This document shows positions 8,878 to 17,400 of a stretch of DNA of 64,000 nucleotides, piece by piece. Every line of letters begins with the position of its first letter. Position 1 is the first letter of the stretch. The stretch comes from CAZWLY01 sp964634465 (GTDB lineage Bacteria; Desulfobacterota; Desulfarculia; G963662305): positions 62,001 to 126,000 of the forward strand of contig CAZWLY010000007.1 of NCBI GenBank assembly GCA_964634465.1, read 5' to 3'. The notes beneath the pieces were generated by a model. That model was not told the DNA's origin, did no database searches, and was given only the letters and a program-made list of their open reading frames with translations. The position numbers and the translations under genes were made by a program.

Positions 8878-9777
8878 CTATATTAAGCCCTGAGCCTTGA
8901 GCCAATCGGCGGCGGCCTTGGCCGCGTCCACGTGCTCGATGTCCACCGTGTAGTTGAGGCGGGTCATCTCCTTGGTGTTGAGCTTTTGGCCCAGCTTGGC
9001 GAAGATGGCCTCGAGTTCGGGGTACTTGGCGGCGATCTCCTTTTTGACCACCGGGGCCGGGTTGTAGACCGGGAAGTAGTTCTTGTCGTCCTTGAGCACC
9101 ACGAAGTCGAAGCCGGCGATGCGCCCGTCGGTGGCGAAGCCCATGGAGACCTCCACCTCGCCGTCCTTGAGGGCCTTGTAGACCAGGCCGGAGTCCATCT
9201 TCTTGATCTTGTCGGGCGGGAACTCGAAGCCGTAGGTCTTCTGGAGCGGCCGGTAGCCGTCCGGACGGGCGTAGAACTCGGCGTTGAGGCCGAAGGCGAC
9301 GTCCTTGGGGTGGGCTCTGACGTAGGCGGCCAGATCGGACAGGGTCTTGATCCCCTTGGCCTCGGCGTCGGCCCGGCGCATCATCAGGCAGTAGGTGTTG
9401 TTGAAGTCCATCATCGGCAGCCAGACCAGGCCGTTCTTCTCCAGGTCCTCCTTCTTGACCACCTCGTAGCACTCTTTGGGGTCGGTGATCGGCTTTTTGT
9501 GCTTCAGATGGGTCATCAGCCCGGTGCCGGTGTACTCCATGTACATGTCGATCTGCCCGGCCAGCAGGGCCTTGCGGGCGACCAGGGTGCCGCCCAGACC
9601 GGTCTTGTCCTCGCACTTGAAGCCGTTGGCCTCAAGAAGCGCGATCATCATCTTACCCAGGATGATCTGCTCGGTGAACTGCTTGGAGCCGATCACCAGC
9701 TTCTTCTCCGCCGCCTGGCCGGCCAGGGGCAGGACCAGCAGACAGATCGCGACCATCAAACCAACCAGTTTTTTCAT
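8878..9777 (-). CDS. Osmoprotectant (betaine/choline-type) ABC transporter substrate-binding protein
   Basis: A 299-residue secreted protein. Residues 1-22 form a signal peptide ending in GQAA; there is no lipobox cysteine, so it should be a free periplasmic protein. The mature start, IGSKQFTEQIILGKM, is the hallmark of the OpuAC/OsmX (QAT family) binding proteins. Later come YMEYTGTGLM and FATDGRIAGFDFVVL, typical of this family. It binds quaternary ammonium compounds such as glycine betaine, choline or carnitine; which one is not readable from sequence. It is the fourth of four transporter genes in the order permease, ATPase, permease, binding protein. Confidence 0.92.
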   Translation of the reverse strand: MKKLVGLMVAICLLVLPLAGQAAEKKLVIGSKQFTEQIILGKMMIALLEANGFKCEDKTGLGGTLVARKALLAGQIDMYMEYTGTGLMTHLKHKKPITDPKECYEVVKKEDLEKNGLVWLPMMDFNNTYCLMMRRADAEAKGIKTLSDLAAYVRAHPKDVAFGLNAEFYARPDGYRPLQKTYGFEFPPDKIKKMDSGLVYKALKDGEVEVSMGFATDGRIAGFDFVVLKDDKNYFPVYNPAPVVKKEIAAKYPELEAIFAKLGQKLNTKEMTRLNYTVDIEHVDAAKAAADWLKAQGLI

Positions 9778-9872
9778 CGTTGCCTCCTTGCTTCGTCTAG
9801 ATGTTAACCCAGTCGCCTTCCCAGGCCGTCAACAACAACCGCCTGCCTGCGGCCGGAGTTTTTGCGAGTGGT

Positions 9873-10616
9873 TTATTCCTTGATCAGCCCCTTGCTGACG
9901 ACCACTCGCTCCATCCGGCCCAGCAGCCAATTGACCACGATGGCCAACAGGGCCGTCGGGATGGCCCCGGCCAGCATCAGCCCGGTGTCCACCAGGCTGA
10001 TTCCGGTGAAGATGAGGTCGCCCAAGCCGCCGCCGCCGATCAGAAAGGCGACCGCCGCCGTACCGACGCAAACCACGGTCGAGGTCTTGATCCCGGCGAG
10101 GATGATGTACATGGCGTTGGGGAGTTCGACCCGGAACAGGATTTGGCTGGCGGTCATGCCCATCCCCCGGCCGGCGTCGATGAGGTGGTCGTCTACGTCC
10201 AGGAGCCCGGCCGCGGTGTTGCGGATGATCGGCAGGAGGGAGTAGATCACCAGGCCGAAGATGGCCGTCTTCTGGCCGATGCCCAGGAAGCCCATGGCGA
10301 TGGCGATGATGGCCAGGGAGGGCACCGTCTGGCACACGCCCAGGGCGGTCAGGGTGATCTCCCGGTAGCGTCGCATGAAGCCTCGGGTGACCAGAACGCC
10401 GATGGGCAGGCCGAGGCAGATGGCGATGGCGGAGCTGTAGACCACCAACTGGATGTGCTGGATGGTCAGCCGGATTATCTCGTCCGGGTGTTTTAGAGCG
10501 AAGTCGAACACCCCCTCGGCCTGGGCCCAGGCCCCGAGCGCGAAGGCGAAGGCCAGACCCAGGGGCGCGCCGATCTTGCTCAGCGTAGCGACGCCGCCGT
10601 TTTGATTTCCGGTCAT
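9873..10616 (-). CDS. Osmoprotectant ABC transporter permease (second)
   Basis: A 247-residue BinPDT (OpuAB/OpuCB-type) inner-membrane permease. About six hydrophobic segments are visible, with the EAA-type loop AGRGMGMTASQILFRVELP that docks onto the ATPase. Compared with the other permease in this operon it has an extra N-terminal hydrophobic segment and a 30-40 residue periplasmic stretch. Its start overlaps the end of the ATPase gene by 4 bases, implying translational coupling. Confidence 0.92.
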   Translation of the reverse strand: MTGNQNGGVATLSKIGAPLGLAFAFALGAWAQAEGVFDFALKHPDEIIRLTIQHIQLVVYSSAIAICLGLPIGVLVTRGFMRRYREITLTALGVCQTVPSLAIIAIAMGFLGIGQKTAIFGLVIYSLLPIIRNTAAGLLDVDDHLIDAGRGMGMTASQILFRVELPNAMYIILAGIKTSTVVCVGTAAVAFLIGGGGLGDLIFTGISLVDTGLMLAGAIPTALLAIVVNWLLGRMERVVVSKGLIKE

Positions 10617-11767
10617 AGCACCCGGCCTCCGGAGACGATCTTGCCCCAGTGGCCGCCCTTCTCGTCATAGGTCTCGCCCACCGTGGCGAAGAGGGTTCTG
10701 GAGTTGAGTACGCCCAGCAGGCGTCCGCCCTCGTCGGTGACGGTCAAGATGCCGATGTCGTACTGGAGCATCTTGGACAGGGCCTCTTTAAGATTCTTGT
10801 GCGGCGGCACGGTCAGGCGCATCGGCCGGGCCACCTGGCCCACCGGGCCGGAGAAATCGGCCAACTCCCTGTGCCCGACGTAGCCCCTGAGCCGCCCTTC
10901 GACGTCGGTGACCAACAGGTAGCTGAGCTCGTCCTCGATCATGCGTTTGTGGACGGCCTCGGCCGAGTCGGTGTCCAGGCAGTGGATCGGATCCTTGAGC
11001 ATGGCCTCGGCCGCGGTGAGCAGGTTGAGCCGCTTCAGGGCTCGGTCCGCGCCGACGAAATCCTTGACGAAATCGTTTCTGGGGCTGATCAAGAGTTCTT
11101 CGGTGGTGCCGTACTGCTCAAGCCGGCCGTCTCTTAAGAGGGCGATCTTGTCGCCCATCTTGATCGCCTCGTTGATGTCGTGGGTGACGAAGATGATCGT
11201 CTTTTTGAGCCGCTCCTGGATCTTCAAGAACTCGTCCTGGAGCACGGCGCGGTTGATGGGATCGATGGCCCCGAAAGGCTCGTCCATGAGCATCACCGGC
11301 GGGTCGGCGGCCATGGCCCGGGCCACCCCGACCCGCTGGGCCTGACCGCCGGACAGCTCCCTGGGGTAGCGGTCGCGGTAGATGGCCGGATCCAGGTTGA
11401 CCAGGTCCAACAGCTCGTCCACCCGGGCGTCGATCTTGGCCTTGTCCCACCCGAGCAGTTTGGGCACCACGGCGATGTTGTCCCGGACGGTCATGTTGGG
11501 AAAGAGGCCAATCTGTTGGATGACGTAACCGATACCGCGCCTGAGCTCGATCTCGTCCAGGGACATGACGTCCTGGCCGCCGATCATGATCCTGCCCGAA
11601 GTGATGGGCAGCAGGCGGTTGATCATACGCATCATGGTCGTCTTGCCGCAGCCGGAGGGACCGATGAAGATGCAGATCTCGCCTTCGGAGACGACGAGGT
11701 CGATGCCGTCCACGGCGGGGTGGTCGCTGCCCGGATAGATTTTGGTGACCCGTTCCAGTTCGATCAT
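10613..11767 (-). CDS. Osmoprotectant ABC transporter ATPase with tandem CBS domains
   Basis: A 384-residue OpuAA/OpuCA-type ATPase. Walker A GPSGCGKTT (about 37-45), a Q-loop at VIQQIGLFPNM, signature LSGGQAQRVGVARAM, Walker B VMLMDEPFGAID and the switch His in FVTHDINEA are all intact. Residues from about 250 onward form a tandem CBS pair, which in this family senses ionic strength or cyclic-di-AMP and gates betaine uptake. It lies 4 bases after the first permease gene and overlaps the second. Confidence 0.95.
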   Translation of the reverse strand: MIELERVTKIYPGSDHPAVDGIDLVVSEGEICIFIGPSGCGKTTMMRMINRLLPITSGRIMIGGQDVMSLDEIELRRGIGYVIQQIGLFPNMTVRDNIAVVPKLLGWDKAKIDARVDELLDLVNLDPAIYRDRYPRELSGGQAQRVGVARAMAADPPVMLMDEPFGAIDPINRAVLQDEFLKIQERLKKTIIFVTHDINEAIKMGDKIALLRDGRLEQYGTTEELLISPRNDFVKDFVGADRALKRLNLLTAAEAMLKDPIHCLDTDSAEAVHKRMIEDELSYLLVTDVEGRLRGYVGHRELADFSGPVGQVARPMRLTVPPHKNLKEALSKMLQYDIGILTVTDEGGRLLGVLNSRTLFATVGETYDEKGGHWGKIVSGGRVL

Positions 11768-11771
11768 GGGA

Positions 11772-12422
11772 CTAGCTCCTCAAACCCTTGGACATCATCA
11801 TCCGCTCCAGCCGGGCGAAGATGAGGTCGGCGGCGATGGCCATCGCCGAGACCGCGATGGCCCCGGCGAAGAGCATCTCGTCGTAGGTGGTGGAGATGCC
11901 GCGGAAGATGTAGTTTCCCAACCCGCCGGCCCCGATGTAGGCGGCGATGGCGGCGATGCCGATGGACATGACCACGGCCACCCGCACCCCGGCGAAGATG
12001 ACGCCCACGGCCAGGGGCAACTGAACCTTGAACATGATCTGCTTGCGGGTCATGCCCATGCCCCGGCCGGCATCGACCATGGCCGGGTCGATGTTCTTGA
12101 TGGCGGCGTAGGTGTTGCGGATTATCGGCAACTGGCAGTAGAGGACCAGGGCGATGACGGCCGGGACCTTGCCGATGCCCATGTCGATTACAGACAGGAT
12201 GGGGATCATCAGGCCGAAGAGGGCCACCGAGGGGATGGTCATGATTATTCCGGCGATGTAGAGAACCGTCTCGGCGGCCCGGCGGTTGAAGGTGATGGCG
12301 ATGCCGATGGGTACGCCGGTAGCCAGGGCGATGGCGACGGCCAGCCCGACGATGTAGGCGTGCTCCAGGAAGTAGGCCCACATCTGGGCGCCGTGCGCGA
12401 CGATGAACTGCAATGTTGCCAT
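11772..12422 (-). CDS. Osmoprotectant ABC transporter permease (first)
   Basis: A 216-residue BinPDT permease with five or six membrane segments and the ATPase-docking loop AGRGMGMTRKQIMFKVQLP, closely parallel to the second permease. The ATG at 12422 is chosen over a GTG two codons upstream because GGAGG lies 5 bases before it. It pairs with the other permease as a heterodimer in OpuC-type transporters. It is the first transporter gene downstream of the MttB-family gene, after a gap of about 240 bases in which I see no gene. Confidence 0.92.
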   Translation of the reverse strand: MATLQFIVAHGAQMWAYFLEHAYIVGLAVAIALATGVPIGIAITFNRRAAETVLYIAGIIMTIPSVALFGLMIPILSVIDMGIGKVPAVIALVLYCQLPIIRNTYAAIKNIDPAMVDAGRGMGMTRKQIMFKVQLPLAVGVIFAGVRVAVVMSIGIAAIAAYIGAGGLGNYIFRGISTTYDEMLFAGAIAVSAMAIAADLIFARLERMMMSKGLRS

Positions 12423-12665
12423 GCACACCTCCCTTGCGGCCGTAAAGGGCGGGCCGGCCGGCTCGCCGACTCGATCCGGAGCGGGCCGGAAGGCGATGTC
12501 TCTTTAAATCGGCCCGCCCGCGGTCGCTCTCGCCCGGATAGCTCCTGGTCGCCTAGCCGCCGCGGTCCCTTTTGACCCGATCATCCAAACCATGGACCGG
12601 TCCGCTCGCGGCCGAGGAGCGGAGCGAGTCGCCGGAGCGAAACCGATCGACCACCTGGGCGACTC

Positions 12666-14117
12666 TCAGAGCAGGATGTTGAACCTGGCCCTGATGGCCG
12701 CTTCCACCTCGTCGCCGAGACGCGATTCCTCCGAGTCGGCCAGCAGCTTCTTGGCGATGCTTCGAGCCCTGCTCCTAGCATCGAGGGCGCCCGCTTTCTC
12801 CCAATGATCCCGGCTCATGGCGTCGCTGACCCCGTTGCCGATAAAAAACTCGTTGCGCATGTGCTTTATGGTGTGGGGCGACATCATGAAGTTGCCGCCC
12901 GGCCCCACGTCCGCGATGGCCTCCAGGGCCAGGCGCTCCTCGTCCACCTCGATGCCTTTGAGCACGCTGGTGCACATGCCGATGATCTCGTCGTCGATGA
13001 CGTACTGCTCGTAGGCCACGGCCAGCATGGACTCCAACATGCCCGCGGCATGGTGGATGTAGTTGGAGCCGCCCATGGCCGTGAGAAGAGTGGTCAACGC
13101 CTTCTCCCAACCGGCCTGGGCGTCGGGGATTTTGGAGTCGGTCAGCCCCGAGGAGTTGTAATTGGGCACCTTGATGTAGGCGGCCAACTGGTGGACGGCC
13201 GCGTTCATCATGCCGCACTCCACCGCCCCGCCCATGTAGCCCATGGTCCGCATGTTGGCCGCGCCGGGGATGCCGCCGTAGAGCTGGGGCGCGCCGGGGT
13301 TGGTCAACTGGCCGATGGTCAGACCGACCAGTTGTTCGGCGTGGAGCTGGGCCAGGGTGCCGGCCATGGTCATCGGTGCGGTGGAGCCGGCCATGGGGGC
13401 GCAGGAGAGGGCGACCGGGATATTGTGCCGGCAGGCTTCCTGCATGATGGTCGTCGAGGTGGTGCACAGCTTGAGCGGACTAATGGCGAAGGAGGTGATG
13501 GTCGACCAGAACGGCTTGGCCGCCAGTTTCTCCAGGCCGCCGGCCACCATGGCGGCCAACTCCAGCGATTGGCGGAAGCCGGCCAAGGTGGTCATGCCGA
13601 CCATGGTGTGCTTGGTGGTGCCTTTCAGGCAGGCGAACATGGAGTTGAAGTCGTACTCGTCGGGCGGAATGTCGGTCGGGAAGCAGGGCCGCAGGTAAAA
13701 ATGGATGTGGTCCAGTTTGTCCACCAGCCGGCCGATCTGATAGATATCCTGCAACGTGCTGGGCCGGACTTGACCCGAGTCCAGGTCGAGGACCTTGGTG
13801 GTGGAACCGCCGGTGCCCAAATAGACCTTGTCCTCGGTCAGATCCAGATCGTTTTTGCTGTCGCGGCTGTAGAGGACGACTCGCTCCGGGGCCTTGGCCG
13901 CCTGCTCCTCGACGAGTTCTCTGGGAAAGAATATCCGGGCCCGGTCGCTATCCAGGGTGGCCCCGGCCTTCTCGAGCATGGCCAGGGTCTCGTCCAGGCC
14001 CGACTCATAGGTGAAGCCGATCTCTTCCAGGATGGTCAGCGCGGCCTGGTGGATTTTTTTGATCTGTTCCTCGCTCAACGGGCGATATTGGCCGCCCGTC
14101 CGCCCTCCGCTGTTCAT
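12666..14117 (-). CDS. MttB-family (non-pyrrolysine) amine:corrinoid methyltransferase
   Basis: A 483-residue TIM-barrel methyltransferase of the trimethylamine methyltransferase (MttB) superfamily, recognisable from RPLSEEQIKKIHQAALTILE, GTGGSTTKVLDL, the central QLYGGIPGAANMRTMGYMGG and the C-terminal GGNFMMSPHTIKHMRNEFF. True trimethylamine MttB needs an in-frame TAG read as pyrrolysine; here the frame is uninterrupted at ordinary length, so it belongs to the non-Pyl branch. Characterised members of that branch demethylate glycine betaine, proline betaine, carnitine or butyrobetaine. The neighbouring betaine-type transporter and corrinoid protein make a quaternary amine the likely substrate. 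It is the promoter-proximal gene of the minus-strand operon, facing the RpiR gene. Confidence 0.92.
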   Translation of the reverse strand: MNSGGRTGGQYRPLSEEQIKKIHQAALTILEEIGFTYESGLDETLAMLEKAGATLDSDRARIFFPRELVEEQAAKAPERVVLYSRDSKNDLDLTEDKVYLGTGGSTTKVLDLDSGQVRPSTLQDIYQIGRLVDKLDHIHFYLRPCFPTDIPPDEYDFNSMFACLKGTTKHTMVGMTTLAGFRQSLELAAMVAGGLEKLAAKPFWSTITSFAISPLKLCTTSTTIMQEACRHNIPVALSCAPMAGSTAPMTMAGTLAQLHAEQLVGLTIGQLTNPGAPQLYGGIPGAANMRTMGYMGGAVECGMMNAAVHQLAAYIKVPNYNSSGLTDSKIPDAQAGWEKALTTLLTAMGGSNYIHHAAGMLESMLAVAYEQYVIDDEIIGMCTSVLKGIEVDEERLALEAIADVGPGGNFMMSPHTIKHMRNEFFIGNGVSDAMSRDHWEKAGALDARSRARSIAKKLLADSEESRLGDEVEAAIRARFNILL

Positions 14118-14290
14118 AACCGACTCCTCGTTTCACTCCCTTGATCTGAAAAGGTTTTCGTTTCGGCCGCTCGGTCGTCGGCCCGCCCGCCGGCTTCCGG
14201 CGTCCGAAGCGGATCCGGCTACATCGCCGGTCCCCGCCGGGCAACGCCGCCAGGTCGGCGACCGGAACACACCGGCGGGGAAAGATAAAT

Positions 14291-14307
14291 ATGACATAAT
14301 TTGTTCC
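14291..14307 (-). promoter_or_regulatory. Candidate RpiR operator, copy 1
   Basis: On the minus strand this reads GGAACAAATTATGTCAT. It shares the 12-mer GGAACAAATTAT with copy 3 and GGAACAAAT plus ATGTCA with copy 2. It overlaps the proposed -10 of the MttB-operon promoter, a position expected for repression. Which protein binds is inferred from the adjacent RpiR gene. Confidence 0.55.
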
Positions 14308-14322
14308 GCATCTTTCTTACAA
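14293..14322 (-). promoter_or_regulatory. Candidate sigma-70 promoter for the MttB-family/betaine operon
   Basis: On the minus strand TTGTAA (14317-14322) and TATGTC (14293-14298) are 18 bases apart in an otherwise AT-rich block, about 175 bases before the MttB-family ATG. Both boxes are imperfect, so this is a suggestion only. Confidence 0.35.
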
Positions 14323-14362
14323 GCGGACACTGACCCGAAAATACGGCCCACAACGGGCTTAT

Positions 14363-14393
14363 ATTTGTTACTAAAAGGAACAAATCATGTCAA
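14363..14393 (+). promoter_or_regulatory. Candidate RpiR operator, copy 2 (with inverted half)
   Basis: ATTTGTT (14363-14369) and AACAAAT (14379-14385) form a perfect 7-bp inverted repeat with a 9-base spacer. The right half reads GGAACAAATCATGTCAA, close to the other two copies. Confidence 0.5.
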
Positions 14394-14477
14394 TAAAAAA
14401 ATGGCATTCCGGGGAGGGCGGACCGGATTGCGGTCGGGTGGTCAAGAAAGATCGGCCGCCTCCGAGACTGTATGGTG

Positions 14478-14506
14478 TTTAACTATTCGGGTATACAGAA
14501 TATATT
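14478..14506 (+). promoter_or_regulatory. Candidate sigma-70 promoter for the RpiR gene
   Basis: TTTAAC (14478-14483) and TATATT (14501-14506) are separated by 17 bases, about 135 bases before the RpiR start. The -10 box is good and the -35 weak. Operator copy 3 lies downstream of it, where a bound repressor could block elongation. Confidence 0.35.
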
Positions 14507-14591
14507 CGTTCGGCCGTCGTTTTGGTGAGGCGCGCCGTGGTTGCATCGGGAACGGCTTGCCATCCTGAGTCGGGGTGTGATAGTCTTTTGT

Positions 14592-14608
14592 GGAACAAAT
14601 TATTTCAT
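14592..14608 (+). promoter_or_regulatory. Candidate RpiR operator, copy 3
   Basis: GGAACAAATTATTTCAT. With its flanking T it forms an imperfect inverted repeat, TGGAA and TTTCA around 7 bases, the general shape of RpiR-family operators. It ends 36 bases before the RpiR start codon. Confidence 0.55.
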
Positions 14609-14643
14609 CAATGTCTCTCCCTGAGCCGAAATGAGGTATATCT

Positions 14644-15522
14644 TTGACCGCGACGCCCGCCCCCGACCTGATTAAACGCCTGAGTGCACGACGTGACGAT
14701 CTGCCCCCCAAGAGCCGGATTCTGGCCGACTACGTGCTCAAGAATCCCGGCCGGGCCGTGTTCATGAGGGTCCGGGGGCTGGCCAAGGAGTGCGGGGTGA
14801 GCGAATCCACGGTCATGCGTTTCGTCGCCCAGATGGGTTACGAGAGCTATCTCGACTTCATCCAGGCCCTCAGAGACTACCTCGACGTGGAGTTGTCCAT
14901 CCTGGACCGGGTGGAGCTGACCGACAACAGCGGCGGCGACAGAGAGCGGCTGCGGCGGATCGTGTTCGAGGAGATAGACAACCTGAGGCGGTTGTACGAG
15001 ACGATGGACATGGACGCCGTAAGGAAGGTGGTCGAACATCTGGATCAGGCGCCCGAGGTTTACGTCGTCGGTTCCCGGCTGTCGTATTCGATGGCCTTCT
15101 TTTTGGGTTGGTCGCTGATGAAGCTGCGCCCCGCGGTGCGCATTCTGGAGGGCAGCAACAATACCACCTTTGACTGGCTGACGACCGGGCCGGAGGACAG
15201 CCTGCTGGTGGCGGTGGCCACCTCCCGTTATCCCAACGACCTGTTGAGGCTGGTCAAATACGCCCGCCTGCACCATCGCACCGTGGTGGCCATCTCGGAC
15301 GGGGCGCGCTGCCCGTTGTTCGACTTCGCCCATGTCTCCCTGGCCGCGCCCAGCGCCCACTTGACGGTCATGGGGAGTTTGAGCTCACTGAGCTGTCTGA
15401 TCAGCTTTCTCGGTTTCGAGTTGCTGAAACGGAGAGGCCCGGCCGCGCGGGAGCAACAGGAGAAACTGGAGCAGCTCTTTCGGGAGCAAGACATCATGTT
15501 CAATCTCGATCGCCGCGGGTGA
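14644..15522 (+). CDS. RpiR/MurR-family transcriptional regulator (HTH plus SIS domain)
   Basis: A 292-residue regulator. Residues about 1-80 are the HTH_6 domain, with MRVRGLAKECGVSESTVMRF as the helix-turn-helix. Residues about 120-260 form an SIS sugar-phosphate-binding domain (VYVVGSRLSYSMAFFLGW and VAVATSRYPNDLLRL). The start is a TTG at 14644, preceded by TGAGGT. Family members repress or activate sugar-phosphate and amino-sugar genes in response to a phosphosugar bound by SIS. It is divergent from the MttB-family operon and the shared region carries repeated motifs, so autoregulation and control of that operon are likely. Control by an SIS ligand is notable because the operon also encodes a multi-SIS GlmS-like protein. 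Confidence 0.9.
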   Translation: MTATPAPDLIKRLSARRDDLPPKSRILADYVLKNPGRAVFMRVRGLAKECGVSESTVMRFVAQMGYESYLDFIQALRDYLDVELSILDRVELTDNSGGDRERLRRIVFEEIDNLRRLYETMDMDAVRKVVEHLDQAPEVYVVGSRLSYSMAFFLGWSLMKLRPAVRILEGSNNTTFDWLTTGPEDSLLVAVATSRYPNDLLRLVKYARLHHRTVVAISDGARCPLFDFAHVSLAAPSAHLTVMGSLSSLSCLISFLGFELLKRRGPAAREQQEKLEQLFREQDIMFNLDRRG

Positions 15523-15846
15523 CTCTTTCCTATCCGGCCGCGTCCGCCGCTCCTCCTCCGGGGCGGCGTCTCAAAAAACACCCTCGACCAAGTTGTTGGG
15601 GCGGACTCTTTCGGGCTGGGGAGCGCCGCTCGCCCGCTCCAAGGCGGCCGGCGCGGATCTTCCGGCCGGCTCCGGGGGCTGTTCGGGCCGCGGGCGGCGG
15701 GGCCGAGTCAACCTTTTTGTCCAAGAAAACACACGCCCCTCAAAACACGACAATATCAACCAGTCTCAACAGCGCCATCAGAGTTGGTCAGTTTTTGGTC
15801 AGTGTGTTTTGAAAACCGGAGCGTGTGTTTTCGGGCTGGTAGGGGG
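15523..15846. other. Convergent intergenic region with long inverted and direct repeats
   Basis: No gene is seen between the ends of the RpiR gene and the methyltransferase gene. GAAAACACACGC (15725-15736) and GCGTGTGTTTTC (15821-15832) are exact inverted copies about 84 bases apart; the pairing extends a little with one mismatch. Between them TTGGTCAGT occurs twice (15784-15792, 15795-15803). The arms could form a large hairpin serving both convergent transcripts. Confidence 0.5.
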
Positions 15847-16539
15847 TTATGTGTTTTTGCGCATGAAAAAGACGCAGTGGCGGGTCGATTTGGGGTCGGT
15901 GAAGAACATCACCCCGCCCAGTGCGTCCCCCTCGGTTTCGATCAGACTGAGGTTCTCTTCTTCGAGCGCCTCGATGATCTCGTTTTCGTCGTAGAGCCTG
16001 AAGCAGCGCTGGGCGCAAAAGTCTTTGTCGTAGACCGTGATCGTGCCGCGGCCGTTCTTGAACATCAGTTGGAGCACTCCCCCCGGCCTGAGGACGCGGG
16101 CGAACTGGTGCAGGACGACTTCGAAGACGTGCTCGGGCTCGATGTGCTGGATGACGGCGTTGCAGATCACGAAGTCGAAGTGCTCGTCGGGAAAGGGCAG
16201 GGGGCGTCTCAGGTCGTGGACCGAAACCCGGTCGCCGATCTCGGGGTGGAGTTCTTCGGCCAGAACGACGTTCCGGGCGACGGCGTCCACGCCTTGGACG
16301 TCGAAACCGTCGCGCCAGAGCTGATAGACGTCTCTCGCGCCGGCGCCGCAACCGGCGTCGAGTCCGCGCCGGCCGGGGGCCAGTTCCTTCAGGCGATCGA
16401 GCAGGTCCATGTCGCCTTTGAGCTTGGGGTGTGACGAGTCGGTGTAGATCGACTGGAGATAGTCGTGGGCCACTTCGGCGTACCGCCTGGCGTGCTTCGA
16501 GTAGAATGCCTCTGAGTAATCGGTCAATCTCTCCCCCAT
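15847..16539 (-). CDS. Class I SAM-dependent methyltransferase
   Basis: A 230-residue Rossmann methyltransferase. Motif I is GLDAGCGAGARDVYQL (about residues 59-74), followed by the acidic strand-2 end VQGVDAV, motif post-I VSVHDLRRPLPFPDEHFDFV with VICNAVIQHIEP, and HQFARVLRPGGVLQLMFKN. These are typical of the Methyltransf_11/25 group acting on small molecules. The substrate is not evident. It stands alone, convergent with the RpiR gene. Confidence 0.85.
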   Translation of the reverse strand: MGERLTDYSEAFYSKHARRYAEVAHDYLQSIYTDSSHPKLKGDMDLLDRLKELAPGRRGLDAGCGAGARDVYQLWRDGFDVQGVDAVARNVVLAEELHPEIGDRVSVHDLRRPLPFPDEHFDFVICNAVIQHIEPEHVFEVVLHQFARVLRPGGVLQLMFKNGRGTITVYDKDFCAQRCFRLYDENEIIEALEEENLSLIETEGDALGGVMFFTDPKSTRHCVFFMRKNT

Positions 16540-16901
16540 GTCAAAGAGAAAAAAGCAAAAATCCCCTCCGCCGGCGGTTCCGGACCGGAGAGGGACGGGC
16601 TATTTCAACGGGACGGCCAGGAACATCCACGCCAGAGTCAGGATCATCAGCCGGCTCGGCCCAGGTCTGGTGTCGATTTACCCGGTCTCATCTGTTTCCC
16701 CTGCCCCCGGCCTTGCCGCTCGCGGCTTTACGCCGGCGGACCTACACTCCCGGAATCTTCCCGTTCAGTCTAAGGGCTGGGTCGGGATCGGTCAACCTCC
16801 TCCCCGGCCAAGGGAGGCGACGGGCAGGCTCGGCCCGGAGAGCCTGGCCTCGGGGCCGGTTCTGGGTGAACACCCCCCCAAGCGACGGAATGTCGGCGAC
16901 A

Positions 16902-16960
16902 GAGGCGGAGTCGTTCTTCTGCGCCACAAGCGGCGGGGAACGAACCCCCTGTGGGGGCGA
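16902..16960 (+). repeat. Dispersed intergenic repeat, copy A
   Basis: From GAGGCGGAGTCG to GTGGGGGCGA this 59-base block aligns with 34527-34587, with most positions identical, including AGCGGCGGGG, ACGAACCCCC and GTGGGGG. A shorter, reversed relative lies at 43957-43997. The core CCCCC-TGT-GGGGG can form a hairpin. Confidence 0.6.
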
Positions 16961-17372
16961 AATCCAGGCTCGAGACCCTGGGCCAGGGCAAGAGTGTGGC
17001 AAAATACTTCCATAACAGGGCGCTTTGTTGCATAATGAATCGATCCAACCCCGATCGGCCGGCCCCTGCCCGGGCGATCGGGGGCGGGGCGAAACGCCAC
17101 ACCTGGGTCGAACCAGGACTTGATTTTGGCTGAAATACTGGCGGGAATCGGTAATTGCGTTCGGCTGGCGAGTTCCAGACCGGCGAGGAGCCATTTCGGT
17201 TGCCGGGCCGCTCGATCGATGGGAGTTGGCGGACCGGCGGGGTCGGTTCGCCCGCAACGAAGCGGCGGCGAGCTCTCGATTGGGGCCGGGGATGAGTTGA
17301 GATACAGGAATCCAGGCGGCCGAGAGAGACGGTTCGCGGGCGGCGGGCCAAGAGCCGGCCCGTTCTAGCTCG

Positions 17373-17400
17373 TTGAATAATTTCCACGGGGCTGTATAAG
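17373..17400 (+). promoter_or_regulatory. Candidate sigma-70 promoter for the kinase/regulator pair
   Basis: TTGAAT (17373-17378), a 16-base spacer and TATAAG (17395-17400) lie just before the kinase start at 17424, giving a very short leader that contains the GGAGG ribosome site. Confidence 0.4.

Larger units (their letters stand above)
14118..14643. promoter_or_regulatory. Divergent regulatory region between MttB-family operon and RpiR gene
   Basis: This 526-bp gene-free stretch is clearly more AT-rich than its surroundings. It contains one candidate promoter in each direction and three copies of a GGAACAAAT-type motif, entered separately. No other coding signal was found. Confidence 0.7.

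Noticed and set aside
12666..14117. A pyrrolysine-type trimethylamine methyltransferase
   Set aside because: There is no in-frame TAG; the frame is open over the normal full length, so it belongs to the non-pyrrolysine branch.
17101..17130. A tRNA-like T-arm (CCTGGTTCGACCCAGG on the minus strand)
   Set aside because: The loop is one base short for a 5-bp stem, and no acceptor, D or anticodon arm can be drawn around it.
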